This document shows positions 1 through 6,899 of a stretch of 7,324 bases of DNA, piece by piece; the first letter of the stretch is position 1, and each line of letters opens with the position of its first letter. A program made the translations under genes and the position numbers. The DNA is taken from positions 1-7,324 of the forward strand of contig JAFVYT010000201.1 of NCBI GenBank assembly GCA_017508505.1. The letters are read 5' to 3'. Below the pieces are notes generated by a model. The model ran no database searches. It worked only from the letters and a program-made list of their open reading frames with translations, and was not told the origin of the DNA. Source of the stretch: Clostridia bacterium. GTDB lineage: Bacteria; Bacillota_A; Clostridia; Oscillospirales; SIG627.

Positions 1-15
1 AGAAAAGAGGTACTA

Positions 16-693
16 ATGAAAAAAGCAAGCAATATCATATGGGGAATCGTACTGATCGCGGCGGGGGTGATCTGGGGACTTAACGAGCTTGGGGTCGCGA
101 GCATCAACTTCTTTTTTGACGGATGGTGGACGCTGTTTATCATCCTTCCCTGCGGCATCGGTCTTTTCACGGAACGAAAAAAGACCGGTAACATCATCGG
201 TCTTTTCATCGGTATCATGCTGCTTTTAGCCTGTCAGGAGATCATCAGCTTTTCGGTACTGTGGAAGCTTTTCGTTCCCGCCATCATTGTTATCATCGGT
301 CTCAGACTTGTTCTCGGAGGCCTTTTCGACAATCGTGCTGACGAGGTGATCAAGCAGATGAAGTCGGAGGGAAAGGAACCGAGGGTAGGATTTGCGGCCT
401 TCTCAGGGTGCGATCTGAATTTTGACGGCGAGAGCTTTGAAGGGGCAGAGCTCAATGCGATTTTTGGCGGAGTCAAATGCGATTTACGAAACGCAATCAT
501 CGAAAAGGACTGCGCGGTTCGGGTTTCGGCAATCTTTGGAGGCATTGACATTTTGGTGCCGGAGGGAATCACCGTAAAGGCAAATACCGTCAATCTCTTT
601 GGCGGTACGTCCAACAAAACCTCACCGCACCAAAACGCGCCTACGATCTATGTCAACGGCACCTGTATGTTTGGAGGCGTTGAAATCAAATGA
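16..693 (+). CDS. LiaF-like membrane protein (four-helix N-terminal domain plus C-terminal beta domain)
   Basis: 225-residue membrane protein. Four hydrophobic segments (about residues 7-23, 36-52, 58-76 and 82-103) form the N-terminal half, as in DUF5668/LiaF-type proteins. The soluble C-terminal half carries five short motifs: FSG at 129 and FGG at 150, 174, 195 and 219, the last only four residues from the end. This periodic pattern is typical of the LiaF C-terminal domain ('cell wall-active antibiotics response'), expected to fold as a small beta-helix. In Bacillus, LiaF is a membrane inhibitor of the LiaS sensor kinase. No LiaS/LiaR gene is visible here, so a kinase-inhibitor role is not shown and a general envelope-stress role is inferred. 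The start is supported by AAGAGG at 5-10, five bases before the ATG. The 3' end overlaps the next gene by ATGA. The liaF symbol is withheld because LiaF-like paralogues are common. Confidence 0.85.
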   Translation: MKKASNIIWGIVLIAAGVIWGLNELGVASINFFFDGWWTLFIILPCGIGLFTERKKTGNIIGLFIGIMLLLACQEIISFSVLWKLFVPAIIVIIGLRLVLGGLFDNRADEVIKQMKSEGKEPRVGFAAFSGCDLNFDGESFEGAELNAIFGGVKCDLRNAIIEKDCAVRVSAIFGGIDILVPEGITVKANTVNLFGGTSNKTSPHQNAPTIYVNGTCMFGGVEIK

Positions 694-1499
694 CCACGGT
701 TCAAAAGGTGATCAAATTTATGGCGATGGCCTTCGCCGTCCTTCTGACGGTATCGATCATCAGCGGAATCCTCGGGGCAATCGGATCGATCTTCGGGATA
801 CCGGACGGTGATGCGGTGACCGAGGACGTGAAGACGTACCCCGTATCCAAGGAGATCAAAAGCCTTGATATCTCGATCCGAGCCGCAAGTCTTACCATCA
901 AGCGAGGAGAAGACTTTTTGGTGGAAAGCAATTTAAAGCACCTTTCGGTGGAGGAAAAGAACGGCGTTCTTTTGATCAAGGAAACAAAGAGACGCGGCAG
1001 CGCGTCCCCCGATGCGATTCTGACCCTCTACGTCCCCGAGGAGGCGACATTGGAAGGGGCAAAGCTTGAAAGCGGCGCGGGTGCCTTATCCATTGAAGCC
1101 CTTTCGGCAGAGGAAATCGACTTTACGTTGGGAGCGGGCGAGGTGAAGATCGACGCGCTTTTTGCAACGAAATCAGCCGATATCGAGGGCGGTGCAGGGA
1201 AAATCACGATTTTCGACGGTGCGATCCATAACCTTGACGTGGAAATGGGTGTCGGCAAGTTCAATCTGACCTCCTCCCTATCCGGTGAATGCAATCTGGA
1301 GGCGGGAGTGGGGGAAATGAACGTCACCCTGATCGGGGATCGGGACGACTATTCCTTGGAATTCGAAAAAGGGATCGGCAGCATCACCCTGGACGGGGTG
1401 AGCGTTTCCAACGGAGAAAGGATCGGAAACGGAAAAGCCGAGGTTGAAATCAGCGGCGGGATCGGGGCCATTCACATCGGCTTTCAAAAAGGCGAATAG
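690..1499 (+). CDS. DUF4097-family (LiaG-like) membrane-anchored beta-repeat protein
   Basis: 269-residue protein with one N-terminal membrane segment (about residues 11-37) and no lipobox, followed by an all-beta domain presumably outside the membrane. The domain has seven repeats of a G-x-G turn followed by alternating hydrophobic residues, at glycines 129, 148, 168, 187, 206, 228 and 257 (for example SGAGALSI, LGAGEVKI, MGVGKFNL, GGIGAIHI). This matches the DUF4097 'putative adhesin' fold, to which Bacillus LiaG belongs. Function is unknown at the molecular level; members usually sit beside envelope-stress genes, as here. The ATG overlaps the upstream stop (ATGA at 690-693), and GGAGG at 673-677 lies 12 bases upstream, so translation is probably coupled. 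Internal ATGs at 720 and 726 are possible but would remove part of the segment before the membrane helix. Confidence 0.82.
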   Translation: MTTVQKVIKFMAMAFAVLLTVSIISGILGAIGSIFGIPDGDAVTEDVKTYPVSKEIKSLDISIRAASLTIKRGEDFLVESNLKHLSVEEKNGVLLIKETKRRGSASPDAILTLYVPEEATLEGAKLESGAGALSIEALSAEEIDFTLGAGEVKIDALFATKSADIEGGAGKITIFDGAIHNLDVEMGVGKFNLTSSLSGECNLEAGVGEMNVTLIGDRDDYSLEFEKGIGSITLDGVSVSNGERIGNGKAEVEISGGIGAIHIGFQKGE

Positions 1500-1538
1500 C
1501 GCAAACAAATAAAACGGAAATCATCAGAGGATATGGTT

Positions 1539-2033
1539 ATGGAACTGAAAAGGTTAAACAAAAGGGTTTTGAAGCTTTGGTACATTCGGGCGGCAATTGT
1601 TTCGCTCGCCCTGTTCGGTGTGCTTTCCGGCGTTGCGGTGATTCTGTTGGCTAAGGGTGCCTCAAGCAAGGTAAGCCTTGCCATTTTGGTAGGACTCGGC
1701 ATTCCGGTTTTCCTGATCCTTGGGATTACCTTCATCCTGCCTGCATTCCGCTACCGAATGTATGCGTGGGGCTACGACGAAAAGCGCATCGTGGTAAAGC
1801 AGGGTGTGATCTTCCGAAAAAGAGTGGTCATACCCGTTTGCCAGATCCAGGATCTTCACAGAACCCAAGGCCCTGTTATGGCACTGTTTCATCTGAGCGA
1901 CGTAACGATCTCCACCGCAGGCTCCAACTTTGACATTTCCACCCTCACGACCGAGGAAGCGGACCGTATGATCGACGAGCTGGAGCGCAACCTTGAAACG
2001 AGAATCGAGGAGCTTCGAAATGAAGAGGTTTGA
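1539..2033 (+). CDS. YdbS-like membrane protein with one bacterial PH (bPH2) domain
   Basis: 164-residue protein. Two membrane helices (about residues 16-38 and 45-68) are followed by one bacterial pleckstrin-homology domain (about 72-150) with the family's typical run: a YDEKRIVVKQGVIFRK segment, then VIPVCQIQDLHR, then LFHLSDVTISTAG. Length and layout match Bacillus YdbS (about 160 residues), which with YdbT contributes to resistance to antimicrobial products of other bacilli under SigW control (established for B. subtilis). The start was chosen at the second ATG. The Shine-Dalgarno AGAGG (1526-1530) sits 8 bases before the ATG at 1539 but only 2 bases before the in-frame ATG at 1533, which would add Met-Val. 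The C-terminus is a charged helix that overlaps the start of the next gene by 14 bases, supporting a YdbS-YdbT pair. Biochemical activity is unknown. Confidence 0.85.
   Translation: MELKRLNKRVLKLWYIRAAIVSLALFGVLSGVAVILLAKGASSKVSLAILVGLGIPVFLILGITFILPAFRYRMYAWGYDEKRIVVKQGVIFRKRVVIPVCQIQDLHRTQGPVMALFHLSDVTISTAGSNFDISTLTTEEADRMIDELERNLETRIEELRNEEV
2007..2022 (+). promoter_or_regulatory. Ribosome binding site that sets the YdbT-like start
   Basis: GAGGAG at 2007-2012 lies 7 bases before the ATG at 2020, inside the last codons of the YdbS-like gene. It favours ATG 2020 over an in-frame TTG at 1993, which would add nine residues and has no comparable site. It also suggests translational coupling of the two PH-domain genes. 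Confidence 0.7.
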
Positions 2034-3495
2034 TAAGGGGTACGTCTATTCCTGCTTACTGTCGGATCTTTTCACCAGCCTTGTGGCGACCTTCATCCTT
2101 TGGAAGGCCTTCGAGGAGGCAGGACCTCCCATCGAGGCGGGGCCGCTTCTTGTGATAGGATTTTTTGTGATCTATCTTGGGCTGATTGGCTACCGAATCC
2201 TATACTGCAGAACCTCCGGCTATGAATTGACGGATCGGGAAATCCGCTGCAAGCGAGGCGTACTGTTTCAAAAAAGCTCCGTTTTGGAGTACAGAAAGAT
2301 CCACGCCATCAACAAAAAGCAAACTCTGTTTCAAAGGATCTTCGGGATCGCGGTTCTGACGGTCGACAGCGGCTCTACCAACACCTCTCACGAGGCTGAG
2401 ATCACCATCATTGAGAAAGCAAAAACGGTCGATGCCTTAACGGAAAGGCTCAATACCTTAAAGAACGGCAAAATAGAGAGCGAGGCGGAGGCAAAGGAGG
2501 AGCTGCTCCTCTCCGAGGGCGACAGTCTGTATCGCTTCACCTCCAAAAGAAAGATGCTGTACACCCTCATTCAAATCGCTTCGACGGCATTTTACATGGG
2601 GATCCTCGGAGCCTTTCTCATTCTCGTCATCGCCTCCCTCGGTGCCTGGGGACGTCTGCTTTTTTCCCTTTTGTTCCTTGCGGTGGCAACGCTTGTGGCC
2701 TCCATCCTTTCCTTCGTCGGGTGCCTGATCCATTCTTTTGTGGGGTATCACGACTTTTCCATCACAAGGCGCGGTGAGGACCTTTGCATCTCCTACGGGC
2801 TTTTGGAGCGACACACAAACACCTTCAGTCAAAAAAGAATCAAGGCCGTCAAGATCACACAAGGCCTCGTTCAGCGTATGCTGGGATTTGCCACGATCAA
2901 GCTGGAGGTCATCGGATACATCCAAAGCGACGGAAACGAGGAGGGGGAAGCCCTCGGAGTATTGGTTCCGTTCTGTCGGTATTCCGAGGTCGGCAAGATC
3001 CTCGAAAGGATTTTGCCGGACTACGTGCCCGATGAAAAAAAGACGCGCTCCGTTGCCTATCTTCCTTACGTGTCGTGGTTCATCTTTTATCTTGCCGTTG
3101 CGGTGGGAGTCGTATTGCTGCAGGTGCTCTGCCCTATGCTGATTTTCGGTGCATCGAGCACCGCGATCATTTCGGCCGTCCTTGCGATATTGTGGGAGGG
3201 TGCCGCCGTTCTGGCCGTAAAGTTGATCCATGCCGGTTTGAGCTTCCGAAACAACGGACTTTGCGTAAAGGACGGAAAAATCACCGTTTACAGTGGCAGC
3301 TTTACCAGAAGCATTACCGTATTGATGGCCAAAAGCCTGATTGCAGCAGAAAGCCAAACAACACCGCTCCGTCAAAAAAAGGGCATTACGAGCATTGTAA
3401 TGCACCTTAAGACCAACGCTCTGTCCAACGAAATCAAGGTTCACATTCAAAGGGATTCTTTGGCAGAGGAGCTGGAAGGGCTTCTGCGATATTGA
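2020..3495 (+). CDS. YdbT-like membrane protein with three bacterial PH (bPH2) domains
   Basis: 491-residue protein, very close in length to Bacillus YdbT (about 490). It has three repeats of a membrane-helix pair followed by a bPH2 domain. Helices are at about 13-30 and 42-62, 182-206 and 212-240, and 349-372 and 376-402. PH domains are at about 58-145 (GYELTDREIRCKRGVLF, then EYRKIHAINKK), 240-330 (YHDFSITRRGEDLCISYGLL, then QKRIKAVKITQG) and 405-490 (most diverged). A Glu/Lys-rich linker (about 150-180) separates the first domain from the rest. With the overlapping YdbS-like gene it forms the ydbST-type pair, linked in B. subtilis to protection against antimicrobial compounds; the mechanism is not established. 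Placement just before an ABC transporter pair fits a membrane-defence role (inference). Start choice is explained under the ribosome binding site at 2007-2022. Confidence 0.87.
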   Translation: MKRFDKGYVYSCLLSDLFTSLVATFILWKAFEEAGPPIEAGPLLVIGFFVIYLGLIGYRILYCRTSGYELTDREIRCKRGVLFQKSSVLEYRKIHAINKKQTLFQRIFGIAVLTVDSGSTNTSHEAEITIIEKAKTVDALTERLNTLKNGKIESEAEAKEELLLSEGDSLYRFTSKRKMLYTLIQIASTAFYMGILGAFLILVIASLGAWGRLLFSLLFLAVATLVASILSFVGCLIHSFVGYHDFSITRRGEDLCISYGLLERHTNTFSQKRIKAVKITQGLVQRMLGFATIKLEVIGYIQSDGNEEGEALGVLVPFCRYSEVGKILERILPDYVPDEKKTRSVAYLPYVSWFIFYLAVAVGVVLLQVLCPMLIFGASSTAIISAVLAILWEGAAVLAVKLIHAGLSFRNNGLCVKDGKITVYSGSFTRSITVLMAKSLIAAESQTTPLRQKKGITSIVMHLKTNALSNEIKVHIQRDSLAEELEGLLRY

Positions 3496-3525
3496 TTTCT
3501 CATTCATAAGGTGAGGTGAATACAA

Positions 3526-4425
3526 ATGGTGTTAGAACTGAAAAGCATTGAAAAATCCTTCGGAGAAAAGAAGGTTCTGGATGGGGTATCCTTCCGTGCC
3601 GAGGGGGGCAAGGCATTCGGACTGTTGGGCAGAAACGGAGCCGGAAAGACCACGTCCATCCGCATCCTGATGGACGTTTTCCCTCCTGATAGCGGCGAGG
3701 TGCTGATGGACGGCAAGCCGATGGATTACGGCAGGATCGGAATCGGGTATCTGCCCGAGGAAAGAGGCCTGTACCCGAAGAAGATCATTCTGGATCAGCT
3801 TTGCTATTTTGCCGAGCTGAAGGGGATGAGCCGTAAAGCGGCTCTCGTGGCGGTCGACTACTGGCTCGAGCGACTCGGGATGACCGAGTATCGAAGCAAG
3901 CGGCTCGACACCCTCTCCAAAGGAAACCAGCAGAAGATCCAGCTGATCACCGCCCTGGCACACGATCCCGACATCGTGATTCTGGACGAGCCGTTCTCCG
4001 GCCTTGACCCCGTGAACGCACTTCTCTTAAAGAACGTGGTCAAGGAGCAGATTGCAAAGGGCAAGATCGTTTTGTTCTCCAGCCATCAGATGAGCTATAT
4101 CGAGGAGTTTTGCGACAGCATTGCCATCCTCAACAACGGCAAGGTCGCCCTTCACGGGGATCTGCGGGACATCAAGCGGGACTACCCGCGGGATCGGCTG
4201 ATCGTCCGCACGGAAAATGCTGAGGCGATCCGTTCCGACTTCGGCTCCTCCTGTACCGTGCTGGAAAACGGCGACCTGATGCTTCGCTTGGCCGCCCCTT
4301 CCGAGAAGAAGGCTGTGATGACTCGCTTGGCGGAGGGCTACGACATCGACGAGGTGAAGGTCTTTGAGCCCTCCCTCAACGATATTTTCGTGGAATACGC
4401 AGGCGATGGAGCAAAGGAGGAGTAA
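3526..4425 (+). CDS. ABC transporter ATP-binding protein (NatA/YhaQ type)
   Basis: 299-residue ATPase that would power the permease encoded 3 bases downstream. Walker A is GRNGAGKT (35-42), the signature LSKGNQQK (130-137), Walker B VILDEP (151-156), the D-loop SGLDP (158-162) and the H-loop His SSH (185-187). The Q-loop region reads GYLPEERGLY (74-83), with Glu where many ABC proteins have Gln. That variant and the LSKGNQQK signature are familiar in the NatA/YhaQ branch. The tail (about 215-290), ending in EPSLNDIFVEY, matches the DUF4162 C-terminal domain. NatA partners with NatB to export Na+ in B. subtilis, but relatives export peptides or antimicrobials, so the substrate is open. The ribosome site AAGGTGAGG (3508-3516) is 9 bases before the ATG. 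The 30-base gap after the YdbT-like gene shows no promoter or terminator, so co-transcription is likely. Confidence 0.93.
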   Translation: MVLELKSIEKSFGEKKVLDGVSFRAEGGKAFGLLGRNGAGKTTSIRILMDVFPPDSGEVLMDGKPMDYGRIGIGYLPEERGLYPKKIILDQLCYFAELKGMSRKAALVAVDYWLERLGMTEYRSKRLDTLSKGNQQKIQLITALAHDPDIVILDEPFSGLDPVNALLLKNVVKEQIAKGKIVLFSSHQMSYIEEFCDSIAILNNGKVALHGDLRDIKRDYPRDRLIVRTENAEAIRSDFGSSCTVLENGDLMLRLAAPSEKKAVMTRLAEGYDIDEVKVFEPSLNDIFVEYAGDGAKEE

Positions 4426-4428
4426 GGT

Positions 4429-5670
4429 ATGAAGCAATTTGGAACGATCCTCAAATTTGAACTCAAAAATTATGCAAAGAACAAGGCCTTTGTTGGGATC
4501 ACGGCCTTTTTGGTCGTGTTGATCGCAATCGTGATGTTTTTCCCTCGGATCGCGTCGGTATTTCAGACGGAGGAGGAAGCCGACGAGGTCGGCGGTAAGC
4601 CCGTGATGCTGGTAAAGGCGTACGACCCCGATCAGCCCGAGGCGGTAAAGGAGATCTTTGCAACGGCCTTTTCCGACTATGAGGTACAGATCACCGATTC
4701 GGAGACTGAGGCGATCAAGGAGAGCATCACATCCGGAGAAATCGAGTGTGCTTTTGTGATGAACGAGGCTACCTCCTTTACGTATTACGTCAACAACCTT
4801 TCAATGTACGATTCCAATCCCGACGTAGCAACCGGGGTTTTGCAAAAGATCTATCAGATGAATGCTATGATCGGAGGCGGTATGTCCCCGGAGGATGCCG
4901 CAGGGGTGATGAGCATCCACATCGACGGTGAGGTGGAAAACCTCGGCAAGGATCAGATGCAGAACTTCTTTTACACCTACATTATGATCTTTGCACTGTA
5001 TATGGTGATCCTGCTCTACGGACAGATGGTGGCAATGAGCGTGGCAACGGAGAAAAGCTCCCGCGCGATGGAGCTGCTCATCACCAGTGCAAAGCCCATC
5101 AATATGATGTTCGGCAAGGTGCTTGCGGCTTGTTTGGCGGGGCTTGTGCAGCTGGTGGCCATCTTCGGCTCCGCGCTTTTATTTTACAACCTGAACAAGT
5201 CCTATTGGGGAGGAAACGGAATCATCGACTCCATCTTCAATATCCCGCCGGAGCTGTTCGTCTATATGCTCGTGTTCTTCCTTTTGGGATTTCTCATTTA
5301 CGCCTTTCTCTGCGGCGCCATTTCCTCGACGGTCTCCAAGCTTGAGGACATCAACACGGCCGTTCAGCCCGTGACGTATCTGTTTTTATTCGGCTTTATG
5401 GTGGTGATCTTCTCGATGACGAACGGAAGCGTAGACAACACTCTGATGCAAATCTGCTCCTTCGTTCCCTTTACCTCTCCTATGGCAATGTTTACGAGAA
5501 TCGCCATGAGCACGGTGCCCTGGTATCAGATCGCCCTTTCCATCGGGATCCTGATCGGGTCGACCTTTGGCATCGGGGTGCTCTCCGCCAAGATCTACCG
5601 CGTGGGTGTTTTGATGTACGGCAACTCACCGAAGATCGGAAGCATCATCAAATCCGTATGGAAGGCTTAA
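4429..5670 (+). CDS. ABC-2 family transporter permease (NatB/YhaP type)
   Basis: 413-residue membrane subunit for the upstream ATPase. One N-terminal helix (about 20-39) is followed by a large, probably extracytoplasmic, acidic domain (about 40-178). A cluster of helices follows at about 180-203, 230-253, 276-300, 311-330, 345-360 and 365-389. This is the ABC2_membrane_3 layout, and the loop EKSSRAMELLITSAKP (208-223) is the family's recognisable cytoplasmic motif, as in NatB. The ribosome site AAGGAGG (4414-4420) is 8 bases before the ATG and lies within the last codons of the ATPase, so the two are probably translationally coupled. A terminator 38 bases after the stop marks the end of the operon. 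The transported substrate cannot be read from sequence; Na+, antimicrobial peptide or another toxic compound are candidates. Confidence 0.92.
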   Translation: MKQFGTILKFELKNYAKNKAFVGITAFLVVLIAIVMFFPRIASVFQTEEEADEVGGKPVMLVKAYDPDQPEAVKEIFATAFSDYEVQITDSETEAIKESITSGEIECAFVMNEATSFTYYVNNLSMYDSNPDVATGVLQKIYQMNAMIGGGMSPEDAAGVMSIHIDGEVENLGKDQMQNFFYTYIMIFALYMVILLYGQMVAMSVATEKSSRAMELLITSAKPINMMFGKVLAACLAGLVQLVAIFGSALLFYNLNKSYWGGNGIIDSIFNIPPELFVYMLVFFLLGFLIYAFLCGAISSTVSKLEDINTAVQPVTYLFLFGFMVVIFSMTNGSVDNTLMQICSFVPFTSPMAMFTRIAMSTVPWYQIALSIGILIGSTFGIGVLSAKIYRVGVLMYGNSPKIGSIIKSVWKA

Positions 5671-5708
5671 AATCAGCAAAAAAGTGTCTTCCCTTTTCGA
5701 TTCCGTTC

Positions 5709-5744
5709 AAAAGCGGTGCGCCAAACGTTGTGCGCATCGCTTTT
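5709..5744 (+). terminator. Rho-independent terminator at the end of the six-gene operon
   Basis: A 13-base-pair stem (5709-5721 with 5732-5744, one G-U pair) closes a 10-base loop. The stem core is GCGGTGCGC against GCGCATCGC. The 3' arm ends in TTTT and is followed by CTATT, an interrupted U tract. It begins 38 bases after the permease stop, where an operon terminator is expected. The A run before the 5' arm also gives a short T run on the opposite strand, so it could work in both directions, though no opposing gene is present. Confidence 0.85.
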
Positions 5745-5807
5745 CTATTGAAAATGACAAATATACAAGAATATAGGGAATGAAAAACAAAAAAAGGCAC
5801 GCGGGGC

Positions 5808-5836
5808 TTGAATTTCCCTTTCGAAGAATCTATAAT
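5808..5836 (+). promoter_or_regulatory. Sigma-A-type promoter for the PHP-family gene
   Basis: The -35 element TTGAAT (5808-5813; TTGA matches the consensus) and a perfect -10 TATAAT (5831-5836) are separated by exactly 17 bases. Transcription would start near 5842-5844, giving a leader of roughly 43 bases with a ribosome site AAAGGA (5871-5876) 9 bases before the ATG at 5886. It lies just after the operon terminator, so the PHP gene is a separate unit. The rest of the 5671-5885 gap is AT-rich and shows no gene; no clear operator was seen. Confidence 0.75.
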
Positions 5837-5885
5837 GGCTGTACAAGCGTAGTTACGAAGCAAAAACAAGAAAGGAATTCCAACT

Positions 5886-6899
5886 ATGAAATACCTGATC
5901 TCGCCCAACAAAGCTCAGTACAAGGCCAATCTGCATTGCCACAGCACCCTCTCCGACGGGGCACGCACCCCGGAGGAGTTGAAGGAAATGTACCGAAACG
6001 CAGGATATCGGATCCTTGCCATCACGGATCACGAAAGACCCGCAAAGTACTACGATCCCGCGGATCGGGAACTCTTGATGATCACGGGGTACGAAGCCTA
6101 CATCCGCCCCAATCACGACGGAAGGCCCTGCGGTACTCAGTCTGAGATCCACATCAATTTGTTTGCCAAGAACCCGAACAACGTAAAGATGATCGGCTTT
6201 CAGGAGGAATACTGCAAGTACCTGGTGCGAGACAACGCACTGGATACCCTGGAGTACGTAAACCGTGAGACGAGAAGCCTCACCAAAGAATACGTGGATC
6301 ACTTCTATAGGACCGCAAGGGAAAATGGCTATCTTTGCACCTACAACCACCCCGTTTGGTCCATGGAGGACGAGGAAACGATCCTTTCCTACGAGGGCTA
6401 CTTCAGCCTTGAAATCGCAAACTTTTCCGCCTATCTGATCAACGGGCTGGAGCACAACGGAGCCCTTTACAACAAAATGCTTTCCAAGGGAATGCGCGTA
6501 TTTTGTCACGGCGCGGACGACAACCACAACAAAATGCCCGATGGGGATCCTGGATGCGACTCCTTCGGGGCCTTTACTATGATTATGCCTGAGGAATTCA
6601 CCTACGATTCCGTGATTGAGGCAATGGAAAAGGGCGAGATGTACAGCTCTATGGGTCCTCGGATCCACGCGCTTTCCGTGGACGGAGATCAGGTGCATCT
6701 GGAATGCAGCGAGGTATCGGACGTTTACCTTTACACGGGTATCAAGTCGGTACAGCGTCTCCACGCAAGGGAGGCCGAAGGGATCACAAGCGCCGATTTC
6801 ACCTTAAAGCCCTCGGCAAAATACCTGAGAATCGGTATTCGGGACAAAAAGGGCCGCTGGGCCGATACCCGCGGCTTTTTCCCCGAGGAATTTCAATAA
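5886..6899 (+). CDS. PHP-domain metal-dependent phosphoesterase/hydrolase
   Basis: 337-residue cytoplasmic protein with no signal or membrane segment. The PHP fold's metal-binding residues are readable in order: H17 and H19 (NLHCHSTLSDG), D24, H49 (AITDHE), E70 (GYEAY), H89 (EIHINLF), H155 (YNHPVW), and D212 and H214 (GADDNH). All nine expected ligands are present, so it is likely an active hydrolase using two or three Zn/Mn/Fe ions. A beta-rich C-terminal extension (about 255-337), ending near WADTRGFF, resembles the tail of free-standing PHP phosphoesterases. PHP relatives include histidinol phosphatase, 3',5'-nucleotide phosphatases (TrpH/RNase AM) and DNA-polymerase-associated domains. 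The substrate here cannot be assigned, and no histidine or tryptophan gene lies nearby. It has its own promoter and is probably transcribed alone. Confidence 0.9.
   Translation: MKYLISPNKAQYKANLHCHSTLSDGARTPEELKEMYRNAGYRILAITDHERPAKYYDPADRELLMITGYEAYIRPNHDGRPCGTQSEIHINLFAKNPNNVKMIGFQEEYCKYLVRDNALDTLEYVNRETRSLTKEYVDHFYRTARENGYLCTYNHPVWSMEDEETILSYEGYFSLEIANFSAYLINGLEHNGALYNKMLSKGMRVFCHGADDNHNKMPDGDPGCDSFGAFTMIMPEEFTYDSVIEAMEKGEMYSSMGPRIHALSVDGDQVHLECSEVSDVYLYTGIKSVQRLHAREAEGITSADFTLKPSAKYLRIGIRDKKGRWADTRGFFPEEFQ
6848..6880 (+). terminator. Possible intrinsic terminator inside the 3' end of the PHP gene
   Basis: GCCGC (6853-6857) pairs with GCGGC (6871-6875). After one bulged T, GGG (6859-6861) pairs with CCC (6868-6870), closing a 6-base loop. 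The stem is followed directly by TTTTT (6876-6880), and flanking A residues (6848-6850) can extend the pairing with the T run. It looks like an intrinsic terminator but ends 19 bases before the end of the gene, so it would cut the message before the stop codon unless translating ribosomes mask it. It may simply be coincidental coding sequence. Confidence 0.35.

Noticed and set aside
2738..3410. Three open frames of 83-134 codons on the + strand in other frames
   Set aside because: They overlap the YdbT-like gene, have unusual Arg/Ser/Cys-rich composition and no motifs, as expected of shadow frames in a gene with moderate GC.
2458..3525. 355-codon open frame on the - strand
   Set aside because: It lies antisense to the YdbT-like gene, whose repeated helix and PH-domain layout is clearly real. 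The antisense product is rich in His, Gln and Cys, lacks recognisable motifs and has no convincing ribosome site.
4175..4190. GCGGG/CCCGC hairpin within the ABC ATPase gene
   Set aside because: A five-pair stem with no following T run, deep inside a well-conserved coding region; best explained by codon content.
5671..5885. Possible riboswitch or small RNA in the gap between operon and PHP gene
   Set aside because: The gap is accounted for by the terminator, the promoter and a leader of only about 43 bases; no conserved riboswitch core or further strong stem was seen.
5853..6764. 303-codon open frame on the - strand
   Set aside because: It is antisense to the PHP gene, which has a full catalytic motif set, promoter and ribosome site. 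The antisense frame shows no family motif and would run through the PHP promoter leader.
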